This document shows positions 46,903-58,790 of a stretch of 64,000 bases of DNA, one piece after another; position 1 is the first letter of the stretch, and every line of letters starts with the position of its first letter. Location of the stretch: NCBI GenBank assembly GCA_029718625.1, contig CM056380.1:113508818-113572817 (forward strand). The letters are read 5' to 3'. The stretch comes from Synaphobranchus kaupii. Lineage: Eukaryota; Chordata; Actinopteri; Anguilliformes; Synaphobranchidae. The position numbers and the translations under genes were made by a program. The notes under the pieces were generated by a model that saw only the letters and a list, made by a program, of their open reading frames with translations, searched no databases and was not told the origin of the DNA.

Positions 46903-49900
46903 GTAAGGATGCTGTAAGTCGTCCCCTAGATCCAGATCAACAGGATCTAAAATGACCCCCCCCCCCATTATGATGTTATCATGAACTCATGTATTATGAC
47001 ATCATAATAAACTGTTACCTGTTCTGATGTCATAATGCATTGTTCATCCTCATTTGTGTTGTCACAAGGAAAGCACACTGCTCTCTCCCAACATGCAGCA
47101 AGCCTGCTTGGTTGAGGTTGTTTTTCAGGTCTAAAACGGGATATTCATTGCCTTTCTAAAGGGCCATGAAAAACTCATTGCTATGGAGTCTGAAGCAGCT
47201 GTTGCGGACAGTCCATCCCACACAGACGCCTACTGCCCCTAATGTCCTCTCTGCAGGGCAGTAATGAACAAGCTGTGCACTGTGTCCCGGTTCACCCCCG
47301 CCTGCCTGTCAGTGTTCCAGGGGCCTGAAGTACCTCAGCATCTCACAGTCTCGCTGCCTTAGGCACCGTCTACTTTTACCACAGACTACCTGACCGACCC
47401 AATACTCGGCTCTTTTCCACCCCTCTCTGCTTCTGAACTACAGGTGCTTCTGGTTGTTTACAGGAGTCCCTGGTAATATATGACAGTACAGAGTACAGAC
47501 GCCATGTCACAATATTGTACTTGATTATTTTTTAAAGAAGGCGCGTCGAATTGGAAAGCTACCGCTTCAATGGACTTTAGATTTTAAGAATCGGGAGCTG
47601 AGTATCTGGTGTGTTGATGGAATCTGTGGGTTTACTGTGTTTGTTAAAGTCTAGAATTATTTCCGATGGACACAGAGAGTTACGGAAAGGCTCCCAGGGG
47701 ATTACCTTGTTGTCTCCCTGCATTTACAGTAAGGAAGTTGAGAGCTCATCTCACTAGCTTCGGCTGAAGCAGTAAAAATGTCTTTAAGGACAGTACATTT
47801 ATATATTTTATGTAAAAAGTGATCTGTTCATTGCAAGAAGCTTGTCCTTAATTGAATCCGTAAATACAATTAGTGCAGATTCTCAGTTATAGCTCTCACC
47901 CTTATACAATTGTCCATGGTCTTTTACCCAGTGTGTATATCTATTTAAAATAAGGCCTGCCAGAATATACACTGACATTTGCCCCTGCTACATTTTTCCA
48001 GATGTCCTGCTCCCAAACTTCCCCCGTTATGAAGCTAATGGAGCCGCCGTATGTGGCGTGCTACTAATTTCAATTTAGAAATGGAATCCAATCATCTTTT
48101 CAGGTCACGCTACCCGCGAAGTGTGCTCTCAGACTTTTAACAGCTTTTTCCCTAATTTCTTCCTGTGTTCTACATAAGAAAGAAAAGGCAATAACGAGAG
48201 TTTAAAAAAAGATCTGCTCGCTGTCCTACTTGGTGGTGCTCTGGTACCAAATGAAGCATGACCTTATACTGGAAGGGCAGTCTGAGTGCGACTTCATTGT
48301 GGTCTGACGACGGTTTGCCCCGTGAGCTACGGAAAGCCGTTGGTTCACCCAGAGCTGGTGAAATTCCCCGCTGGTGAGCGAGGTGGCCTAGATCAGGAAT
48401 AAATGACCCTAAAAATGACCGCTCCGTGACTGTGGACCTACGAGACGCTTTTAGCTAACACCCGCTACTGGCCGCAATGCAGTGGCTGTTTAACAGGCTA
48501 GTACATTACAGGAAATCATGTCTGACTTGTATTGTCGTATCAGTAAGGATCTGTGCGGCTCTGCATTAGAAATATAGCCATTTCATTGCTGCTAAGGATG
48601 CGTAAACGGATCAAGGCATAATTTATCTGAAAGCATAAAATATTCCTGGAAAATAATTTTAAGAATTATGCTATATAAAATATATAACTATATAAAATAT
48701 CCTTAAGCTGTAATATTTTTGCCATTGTTGTTGAAATTTACATGGTATGAGACATTCTAAAGCTTGATGTCTCAATACCATAGTAAATAATAATAATAAT
48801 AATAATGCAGTTTATTTACAGAACAACTTTCATTGCTTAGCAATCTCAATGTGCTGTACTGTCAGCGAAAATAAGAACGCGGAAATTACATATGACAAAC
48901 AAGTTCCTAAAGTTAAGACGCACACTATTTACAGAATAAAAATGAGGCCAGAAACAGAGGGCAATGGAGTGGAGCACGGACCCCTTAAAAAAAATTGGGA
49001 CAGGCCGTTATAAAGAGGCCAGACTGTATCAGAAGCCCTTACGTGCTCTGCAAGGGGATTCCTGGGGCACGGGCCCCAATGAAACATAAGGCATTAATCC
49101 CCCAGTTGTACACAACCGCGTTCTGGGCATGTTGAGGAATCTGGAATTGCCTGAATTCGAGAAGGATTGTAGACAGAGGTTAAGTCAAACAAATAACAGG
49201 TAGGCCTGGCACTATTTAAAACCCAGGAGGAGAATCGCAGAAGATTTTAGAAAGGGGATATATGCAGATAAACCCTTTCATAGTTGTTTGTCAGATGCTT
49301 GTTAAGGCGAACTCTTAATACCACCATCTCAAATGTCACAAGCAAAAGCAGTAGGACATTGCATTATGGGGACCATGCCCAGTAATGTTAAGCTCGTATC
49401 CCCCTTTATTATGTTCAGGGGGCAATTTAACCCCCATTCAGTGTTTGACGTCTCTTTAAAACCAGTTAACCTTATTTTTCATCTTAAGACAACATGAATT
49501 CCTAATTTTCTCTGGGGATTAAATGGTAAACACACATACACACAATGCTAAGTCCTGTACCAACTTACACAAAGGTGTTGTGTGGGGTCATTTTGTAGGG
49601 TAGCTGTATAAAATATACAACCTTTTTATTTACCTTTGATTTTTTGTTGGTGATTCTGGTGGCACTTTCTCAATACAGGTTTTTAAACTTCACATACTTT
49701 CACTTACCTCAGGCTCTAAAATGAGATGTTTCATCACAGATTTCGAATTTTTATGGGACATAAAGGCTAGTCAATTGGGAGACACAGAGAAAGTGTCAAT
49801 ATGTTTCTATTACAATAGTTTTGTGTCAGTTTAAAATCTTTTGGGGCAGTATATATAAACAAAATAAATATGTTTTTATAAATATGAATAAAATTTCAAC

Positions 49901-50428
49901 ATGATATGAGGGTTATTGTAGCACTGCTACTGTGCAAATGCATGTGGTGCGCTCAGCGTTCAGTTTTAGTGGGTCGCCGTCGAGGCCTATGGCTCACAGC
50001 TCCTGTCTGGAGCCCAGTTCTGTTCAGTCTGTCTGTCCAAGATGAGTGGCCTGCGAGACATGCACCCATCAGATAACGGGCATCACCACCCCCCAACCCC
50101 CCCCCCCCCCCCCCCCCCCAGTTCCTGGCAGAGCTTCATCGTGAGCTACAGAGCTACATCGTGCCTTGCTCCCACCCTGGTTGTCATCTCCATCTGGACG
50201 GCCCAATCTCCGCCAAACCTTTCATGACCCGTGGATGGACAAACAGGCAGGCGGCTCTGCCACGTCCGGCCCTCCTCACCCGCGTCCAAATACTGAGCCC
50301 ACCCGACCCCCCTGTGGACCCGCCCCCCATAAGCCGGCCTTTTTAAACTGCATTTGGAATCTCGGGAATTGTAAAACGCAGATGAGGCGACAGCGTCCCC
50401 TTTCGTTACAGTGTTAATCCGGAAGGGC
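46903..50428 (+). other. Intronic sequence up to the gap
   Basis: No exon recognised. A (TAA)n tract at 48787-48807 followed by GTTTATTTACAGAACAACTT resembles the start of a common teleost dispersed repeat. A 23-C run lies at 50097-50119. Confidence 0.4.
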
Positions 50429-50928
50429 NNNNNNNNNNNNNNNNNNNNNNNNNNNNNNNNNNNNNNNNNNNNNNNNNNNNNNNNNNNNNNNNNNNNNNNN
50501 NNNNNNNNNNNNNNNNNNNNNNNNNNNNNNNNNNNNNNNNNNNNNNNNNNNNNNNNNNNNNNNNNNNNNNNNNNNNNNNNNNNNNNNNNNNNNNNNNNNN
50601 NNNNNNNNNNNNNNNNNNNNNNNNNNNNNNNNNNNNNNNNNNNNNNNNNNNNNNNNNNNNNNNNNNNNNNNNNNNNNNNNNNNNNNNNNNNNNNNNNNNN
50701 NNNNNNNNNNNNNNNNNNNNNNNNNNNNNNNNNNNNNNNNNNNNNNNNNNNNNNNNNNNNNNNNNNNNNNNNNNNNNNNNNNNNNNNNNNNNNNNNNNNN
50801 NNNNNNNNNNNNNNNNNNNNNNNNNNNNNNNNNNNNNNNNNNNNNNNNNNNNNNNNNNNNNNNNNNNNNNNNNNNNNNNNNNNNNNNNNNNNNNNNNNNN
50901 NNNNNNNNNNNNNNNNNNNNNNNNNNNN
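50429..50928. other. Assembly gap, 500 N
   Basis: Exactly 500 unknown bases, probably a placeholder length. Open frames reported through it on either strand are artefacts. The flanks are GC-rich, with a 23-C run 310 bases before and a 16-G run (51063-51078) 135 bases after. Confidence 1.
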
Positions 50929-52584
50929 GGGGACGGCAAACGTCGCCGCTGCGATGTGGGCGCGTAAACGTCCCGTGGGCGTCCGTTCGACGTCCATGCA
51001 GTGCGCGGGGTCCCGGCTCTCCGCGTGTTTTCGTTTGAGCGCTTTTTGGGGGGTCGAGGGGAGGGGGGGGGGGGGGGGTTCTGGATCGCCCTTTCCCTCC
51101 GGCGAGCCCGGGGTACGGCTTAAGGCTGACAGCCCTGGGAGAGGCACGCTCTGTTTGGCTGGCATTGCTGCACTGCTCCCGCTCCGCCTCAGCGCACAAC
51201 GACGCTTGGCAGGGCGCCGTCGGCTGTCGCTCGCCCCTGTCCGCTAACAATCGGGGGCTCCTGCTGTCGCTGTCCTTGAAAAAACCCGTCCCGCGCGCAG
51301 ACGAACGCCGTCCCAGCCGCTACTCTGAAGATGAACGCAGCCACAGAAATGACAGGGGCTGGTTTGATGTTTTTGTTTGCTTCTCCGTGCTTTCATTTCT
51401 CAGCAGTCCCCTTGTGGAGATGCAGACCAGAGAGAAGCATAATGGGAATGTGAGCTTTAATCCACGGAAAATGATTGCCGCCGGTGCGTCGGAAGGTTCT
51501 GCGGGAGAGTTAAACTGAAGTGAACTTGTACTCAGGAGTGCTCATTAGAAGTATAAGAAAATAAGAATGAAAAATGCTGAAATGCAAAACTTTAATAGAA
51601 ACTTTAATAACATCACAAACAAACGAAAGATGTGGAGTGCAGTGTGAAAAAATGAGCAAGCCGGTTAGATATTCAGCGTGCTTGTTTTTGAATCATAAGA
51701 TATCTCCCTTCTCTTTGATTCATAGCCATCACTTGTGCGGAGGAAACGGTATTTTAAAATGATGATGCTGGAGCACTAGTCGTACACTCACAGGAAAGGC
51801 TCAACGACATGGCTGAAGCAATGTGAACGTGTTGTCGCACGTTAGCGCTTCAAAGAATCGTTTTTGGTTTTGTGTTCGCACTTGTTTGCAGTTCTCAGTG
51901 AGAATGAGAACATTGCTTTTTTTCCTCAGATCTGTTTGTTGTCCTTGTTTCTTTAGGTGACAGAAATAAATCAAAGAGCAGTAAACGGAGCGATTTGGAG
52001 ATATGGCCTGAGCTCTATCAGACACTGAACAACATGGCAGGTCTATGCAGACACTTTACACAAAGAATTCTACCGCCAAATATGAGCTTGACCAAATGTT
52101 GCTCGGAATTTTTAGTCGGGATTGGCCGGGAGGTGCTTTATCGGAGTACTGGATGGTCGCGAGGCGGTCACAGGATGTGATCATAGGATGACACATCGCA
52201 GACCAGACCAAGGGAGGATAAACAAAGGGACGCACGGGTCATACGTTTTCCCCCTTCTGGGTTTAGGGACGAGCCTACTGGCCCTAACCTCGGAAATGAT
52301 TTGCAGGGTTTGTAAACCGGACGGACTGCTCTCCAGGCTAGCGTAGCCGCCACACCTGTAAATTTAAAGCGTTCCCAGTGATTGGTTTTCGTTTTCCTGC
52401 CTCTCCAGTGACTCAGGGAGCAGTTCAGAGGGCAGACGGTATTCCGCATATAGGACACAAATTCCACGGCGGGAGGCGGCCGTACGGAAAACTACATCCT
52501 CTCAATTGTTTGTAGACAACTTTTTTTTTTTCTTGATGCTGAGCTTGAAGGGAGTGGGGAAGAGTTTTTTTTTTTTGACATAGA

Positions 52585-52760
52585 CTAATAGCAAGAGTAC
52601 CAAATCTTATCTTTGTGATAGCCCAGTACTAAAGCATCTGATTCGACGTCAAGGTCTTGACTGAAAGACGTGATTGGTCGATTTGTTTTAGTTCTGCACT
52701 CACACTGGCCCTTCCGGGAGGAGACCGGGAGATCCCTGTCCTCAAAGTTTGGACGTCCCT
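52585..52760. mobile_element. Decayed MITE related to the 26041-26241 element
   Basis: Shares CAAATCTTATC, TAGCCCAGTACTAAAGCA, GTCTTGACTGAA and a terminal GTTTGGACGTCCCT with the 26-kb element, in the same order and orientation, with substantial divergence. Confidence 0.5.
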
Positions 52761-53066
52761 CACAGGGAGACTACCTCCAGGATCTCAGCTCCTTCTCCAC
52801 TGGGCTTTGGGAACATGACACACGCAGAGCATAGTCCGTGCTTATTACACGCAACACGAATTTGCGCTTAACGCAACCTGCTGCGAGTGCTCTGTTCAAC
52901 GGGCGAGGAGAATCATTGCATGCAAACGAGAGGACAGACATTTGTTGCGTTCGCTTTGACAAATTGCCTTGGAACATGACCAGATTGGATGACACAGTTG
53001 ACAGTGATTACTCAGCCTCTCTGCTTCAAAGGGTTCACGCAGTGTGCACTAATTGCATTAATTCTT

Positions 53067-53101
53067 AAATGGCACAATAAAACCAGCAAATTGTGCCATT
53101 T
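53067..53101. other. Perfect 12-bp hairpin
   Basis: AAATGGCACAAT (53067-53078) and ATTGTGCCATTT (53090-53101) are exact inverted copies with an 11-base loop. Confidence 0.8.
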
Positions 53102-54018
53102 ATATGTACACGACATCTTTAAATTATAAGATAAGTCTGTTCAGAGAGAGAATACCCTTAGAACCTATGTAGTCTTGTAGCTATAAGCATGGGTACTGAA
53201 AATAGGACAAGCAATTAGGGACATTAATCTTTTGTTTGGCCGTGTACACCTTTGCACGTTAATGATTCCACTCACCATGTCGTGAATAAATGCTAGAAGG
53301 ATGATTTCGAGAGAGTGTAGAAACCAGGGACACATATCAGTGTCCTTGGAAGCTGACAATGTCTCGCACAAGTAATGGAAAATATAGAATTTTTAAAATG
53401 GAGAACTGCACAAAATAATCCACAGCAATATTCTGTACTGGAAAGAATTTTCCCCTGTTGAGAACATGGAACATTGAGAACATTATCTTCATGCTTTCCA
53501 CCATTTCTATCTTAATTATTTCACAGTTTAATAATTTACTTAATTTCTATCATAATTAGCTCTCATTAATAAGAATGGCTCTTTTCATGGTAGATGTTCA
53601 CAACCAGAAAGATTAGCGGCAGGATTGGGAGTTACAGAGTACTGCACATTTTAAAAGGAGACATTTCTTTGTGTTCTGCGGATATTTAGGTGCTTACCTC
53701 AGCTGTAGGGACATTATTTGAAGCAACAGCACCCTAACACTATGTTTCCATATCTCACAGGTCCACAAATCCATGAGAAAAACATTAGTAATTTAATGAA
53801 ATGCTTAAAGGAACCCATAGTCGTAATAAAGATTAGCAAAAAAGCCTATATAAAATTAACAGCACATCACATGAAATACATGTCGTAACAAATACAAATG
53901 CAAATGACAGTACACAAATACCATCACAGTGTATGAAGCCTTCCTTTTAAAGGGGGATGTTCTCTCCATATCTGAGCTTGCATCACAGTAATGCCTGTGT
54001 TCGATAGAGCCCTTACAG

Positions 54019-54140
54019 TCCATTCCATTTCAGTTTCTTCCAATTCAGGAAATCAGTTGAAATTCCATTTATGTACATAGAGGTTTATTGGAGTTTTAAT
54101 TTCAGTTCATTTCCTGAATTGACTGAATGGAAGTGCAATT
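54019..54140. mobile_element. Probable palindromic MITE, diverged
   Basis: CCAATTCAGGAAATCAGTTG followed by AAATT on the left mirrors AATTTCAGTTCATTTCCTGA and ATTGA on the right. The outer CCATTCCATTTCAG pairs loosely with CTGAATGGAAGTG. Termini and target duplication are not resolved. Confidence 0.5.
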
Positions 54141-54833
54141 GATCCATAATCCTGCAATGCACACCAATGAAGATCATTTGTGGGCAGGAAAAAAAGGACA
54201 AAGCACAGATTACTGGGAATGAATATAGGCAAACCTGCAGACTGATTACAAAGCACCTTCCAAACTGTTTAAGGTGGCACCACTGACCATATGAAACTTG
54301 GCCACCAGCCTCGCCAAAAGTAAAATAAAAAAATTTATAAAAATTATTTTAAACTGAATTTAAAATAATTTCTCTTCAAGGTTCACTGATAGGAAGAGGT
54401 CAGGGAATTCTAGCAAAATGTGTTTTTGCTGTAAGTTTTATAGATTTTTGGGAACATTGATTAAAAAAGGATCAGTCTTGGGCACGTGGTTACAGCCACA
54501 CACCCCCACAAAGAAATGATTATTATTATTTTTATAAAAAATTTAAAACATGATTTAATAAAGACATTATGCCAGAGCATTCCAAGAACACGTACTTTAA
54601 CGGAAAACTGAATTTTTGTTGGTCCAAATCCCAGATTTAGACGCTGAACTAATATTGCGTGCTTGAGCAAGCCGCTGAAATCGAACCTACATTTCCAGAG
54701 TAGTTCTTCAGCTGTTCAAAATGGATGTGCTGAAGAAACAAACAACACACGCATGTTTGTGCTTCACACTTTATTGCCATACCAAATGGCATTTTAGTTA
54801 TCACTAGCTTAGCGTGTATGTTAGAGGCACACA

Positions 54834-54856
54834 ATATATATATATATATATATATA
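54834..54856. repeat. (TA)n microsatellite
   Basis: 23 bases of alternating A and T. Confidence 0.95.
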
Positions 54857-55188
54857 GTTATAATAATATAGTTTTGCTGCTTTAATTCTGAAATTGGCTT
54901 GCGTAATTAAAAGGTAATGAATACTGTTCCTGTTTTTCACAGGGCTGCAGATAAGAAATTCAACAAGCTGTCACTGTTTTTCCATACACCAGTTGTCACT
55001 TGTGTGTTTCAAAGGCAGAGAAGGAATCTGTTGCCCACAATCTGTATCATGGTAATAATTATATATGGAAGCAGGATGGGGTGATGGGGTATATCATGCA
55101 TTTAACGCCAGATGAGTCCAGTTTTTAATGCCAGATGAGTCCAGTTTCTTACCTTGCAGCATATAGGATTGAACTGCACAGATATCAG

Positions 55189-55502
55189 AGGTGCGTTCAA
55201 ATTCAGCGAACGGAGCCGAACGTGCGTGGCAAACATGTTTTCTTTGAACGGTTAAATTTGAACGGCTTTTTAAGAACGTTCCAAATGTGTTTGCGTTGCC
55301 GGTATCTTCAATTTAAATCTCCATCTGGGAAAACATTTCCCTCAGTCCAGCGTCCATTTTTGTTCGCCGCAAACTACCTTTTCGGACCGTTTGCTTATGT
55401 TTGCAAACGTTTGCGGCGAACGCAAAGCTAACGGAAAAAGGTTTGAAATGGTTTGCAAACGTTCGCAAGCGTTAGCCTTGTTCACTTAATTTGAACGCAC
55501 CT
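55189..55502. mobile_element. MITE with AGGTGCGTTCAAATT ends and CAG target duplication
   Basis: 314 bp. The left end AGGTGCGTTCAAATT and the right end AATTTGAACGCACCT are perfect inverted repeats. CAG flanks both sides (55186-55188, 55503-55505). The interior is rich in GTTTGC/GCAAAC and GAACG words and is itself partly palindromic. The 3-bp duplication suggests a Harbinger-type mobiliser. Confidence 0.88.
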
Positions 55503-58500
55503 CAGATGTACCGTATAGATCTGTATAGTCTTCAGCACCATATAGAATGGAGCGTTAAGAATTTTCAAGAAGAAATTTTCATGGCTGGGCCTCTTGCAAG
55601 ATGAAATATTCTATTACACTGCTACTTGGTTCCATCATTCTTAACTTTATTAACTTTGCATTGGTTGAAATGTTTTTTTTTTCTCCACACATTACATCAA
55701 AAATCTGATTTTGATGATGAAGTTATTGTTGAAGAAGACACTTGGGACTAGCAAACTGAAAGTGCACACAGTGTAATTATTGGATGTGAGGCAGTGTGAA
55801 AGTGGTGTGGATGGTGTGGCGGCAGCTGACGCTGTAGAAGAATGGAATGTATTGTATAAACGTTCACCTGATATTTAAAATACCTCCCATTTAATTTCCA
55901 CAGTATACAAAGGGCCAGTGTCCTCAAAAATAAATAAATAAACATGCCCCAGAAAAAATAAAAGGATTTTCTACCCATGTTTGTCCGTATAATGCTGACA
56001 GTCTTTGTTCTAGTGTGTGAAGGCTTGCCAGCGATTAAGTGGATGAAATAAAAAAATAAAAAATTATATCCCAATGAAAGGAAGCCTTCATTAAAACATG
56101 AATGATTAAATGTGGCTGTTTAGACTTGTTTCTCCATTTCCCGCTCTCTATTTATTTTTTAATGCATTTATCTATTTGCTTATTATGTATTTATTTCATT
56201 TTTTTTTTTTTTGTTTTAGTCTGCCGGACGTTTTGAATGCAAAGAAAGTTGTTTTATTTTTATTTTTTTCGTGGCAGGGCAGAATATGGAAAAATAACCA
56301 TGGAAGCACGATCGCTTTCACGAATGTTGAATGGGTGCCGAGAGCCTGGCTGCTTTGCCCTTTGGTGCGGAGACAAAATTGCTAATGACAGAATCCTTAG
56401 GCAGCACAAATGCAATGCATGTGGTTACGATGTTAAATTTGTGTCCCCCTGTGGAATTAACAATTCTCGTTACGGTGACAGATAGATCAGTCCGTTCTTG
56501 TTTTCACAGGGAATTAATTTATCGCTTGCCAGGCAGAGAGCCTGGAATAAAACCCACGAGGCCAGAAGTTGTGACACTAAATATATAAACTGCACTGAAA
56601 TTAAATCTTTATTTATTGACCATTTTGTTTTGTAACTTTTTTTAATTTTTATTTTTTTTAAACCTGGAGAATGGGATTTTGGACATCATGTTCAGGGTTC
56701 TTCTTCACTTTAGAGAGTAAGGTGTCAGCACAGCCTCTAAGTGATTGCATCCATTTGAGAAATTCTAGAGCTTCGAGGTTTGTGGGTGTATACCATGTGA
56801 TGGCCACCCCAGATGGAACGGGAGCTCAGTACTCAGTTGGAGGTCAATTTGTGTTTTCATCGACCTACAACGTGACGCTAAGTAGAAAAATAAGAGTCAA
56901 AGAACTTCTGTAAACTCAAATCCAACTTGTGAAAAAAATAAAAATAAATAAAAAACGCATTTGACTTGACAGACGTGGCGTGACTACAAGAAACTACAAC
57001 CTGCATGCGGGCAGTAATTTACTACAATGCAAAGCCTGCAATTGATGCCAATTGATTTTCCACAGTGGCGTTTCAAGGTTAATTATTCCATCTTTGCCGA
57101 TGGTGAGAGAACGCGTGGGGTGCTTAGCGGGCTGAGTGCGGAGTTAACCCAGTAGGGGACGCTTTGATTGCGGCGCGGGGCCAGCCGAGCGGCCGGGTTC
57201 GACGGCATTATCACAGCACCACGCAGACTCTCGCCCCAGAGGTAATGGCACTCAACGCAGAGCCCTTCCACTGTACGTTAAATGGGACGAAAGTGCTAAA
57301 GTCGACCTTATTGGCACAATAATTAGATGGAGCTGTCAATGTTCCGCTTATTCTAAACAATTAAAAGGGGAAACCAAAGGACTTTGGTTGACTGAAGGCA
57401 GTCAGTCGTCGCTGACATCCTAATGACGACTCCAACCATTGGGTGGTGCTCCATGAATCATTGACGGCGCACCACCAATCATTGCCTGTCATTATCAAGT
57501 AGAAAAACCGGGAAGATTTTACTTAAGATTTAAGTAAAATGAACAGTGTGAGGCACTGTGATCAGGGAACTGGACTCCAGACCTGATTCAATTAGGCTAT
57601 TTCAAATACTTCAGATGACAGCAAAGATTATTGACAATTTTAATAGGAATAACTTTTTTCAAGGAATAACTATTTTCACCAAAATTCCAAGTGCCTCTCT
57701 CCTTTGATATGATTACAGGTATTGGTTAGTTATATGATTTGTTGGAAAATTCTCATATCTGCATGAGTGTTTTTACCAGTATGTAAAGAGTATTTCAGCT
57801 GTGTATTTGACCCGAGTCGGTCCATGACATAGGTGCTCAATTAAATCCTGCTACCTGCTGCCTGCTCTCTTTGAGTCAAACTTAAATTGCTTCAAGCAGA
57901 ATCTCAGCAGTATAAATGCTTTCACAGAATTTAAGCTTTAAAATTGTCAGGATTGTGTGTGGATTGTGTCCGCACTGCAATGTACACTAAGCTGATATGT
58001 TTTTGTTTTTTTGCCTATACCAGGCTGTGCAAATAGACCTAACGGTTTACAATTCATGAACAAAGGATTCCCTTTGAGCAGACTTCAGTTCAGGGTATCT
58101 GAGTTTGTTTGTGGGGAGGTTTACATTTACATAATCTTTGTTTTCTGTGATTATTGTAGATAATACCCAGATACAGGGAAGGTACTCCATTTAAAACTGA
58201 TTGCACTGTGGATATCCCTTGCCCAGGGTACTTTCCTTCCCTCAGTAATTACTAGAAGGCAGCTACTGCCTCCAAGGCTGTAAACAATAGCTAGGTATTT
58301 CGCTTGGAGTTCCCTAATTGCCCTTGTGCACACGGAGGGTCTTTGTTCTGTTCAGTTAAATAGCAGCACTTGTGCACAAGGTGTGTCTGTTTTCAGAATG
58401 GAATGTATTTTTCCATATAACTGAAATGCATTTGGAGATGGCGGCTGCCTTCCAGTAGTCACTGGGGGAAGTAAAGTACCATGGCCACGTCCGTTATGTT

Positions 58501-58588
58501 CATTATCACACTTTATAGCGTCTTCTCAATAAAGAAGGCAAATACTGAATATAGTAGGTCCAGTTTCATTTTGTGAAGACATTTTGAG
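55503..58588 (+). other. Intronic sequence, no exon recognised
   Basis: AT-rich. A short inverted repeat (ATTGGGTGGTGC and GCACCACCAAT) lies at about 57438-57480, within a GC-richer patch that starts near 57110. Nothing else is recognised. Confidence 0.4.
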
Positions 58589-58790
58589 TTACATTACAGG
58601 TATTTAGCAGACACTCTTTATCCAGAGCAACTTAAACAACTTTTTTTTTTTTTAAGCATTTTTTACATATATATACAGCTGGATATATACTGAAGCAATT
58701 CAGGTTAAGTACAACGGCAATGTACAACCTGCAAGCTTTTGGTTACAAGGCCAGTTCCTTAACCATTATACTACACTACACTGCTGCCAA
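58589..58790. repeat. Teleost dispersed repeat, CATTTAGCAGACGC type, third copy
   Basis: TTACATTACAGGTATTTAGC begins a copy that includes the internal GGATATATACTGAAGCAATT and the tail CCTTAACCATTATACTACAC. It appears nearly full length and shows the link between the head (25.5 and 26.3 kb) and tail (22.9 kb) fragments. Confidence 0.7.

Larger units (their letters stand above)
50929..55188 (+). other. Intronic sequence after the gap
   Basis: CpG-rich to about 51350, then AT-rich. It holds a short perfect hairpin at 53067-53101, a TA tract and a 24-bp near repeat at 55100-55147 (ATGCCAGATGAGTCCAGTTT type). No exon recognised. Confidence 0.45.

Noticed and set aside
50146..51250. Open frames of 177, 278 and 339 codons around 50.1-51.25 kb
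   Set aside because: They run through 500 unknown bases and are artefacts of the gap.
57438..57480. Short inverted repeat ATTGGGTGGTGC / GCACCACCAAT
   Set aside because: Short arms with one unpaired base and no target duplication; not enough to call an element.
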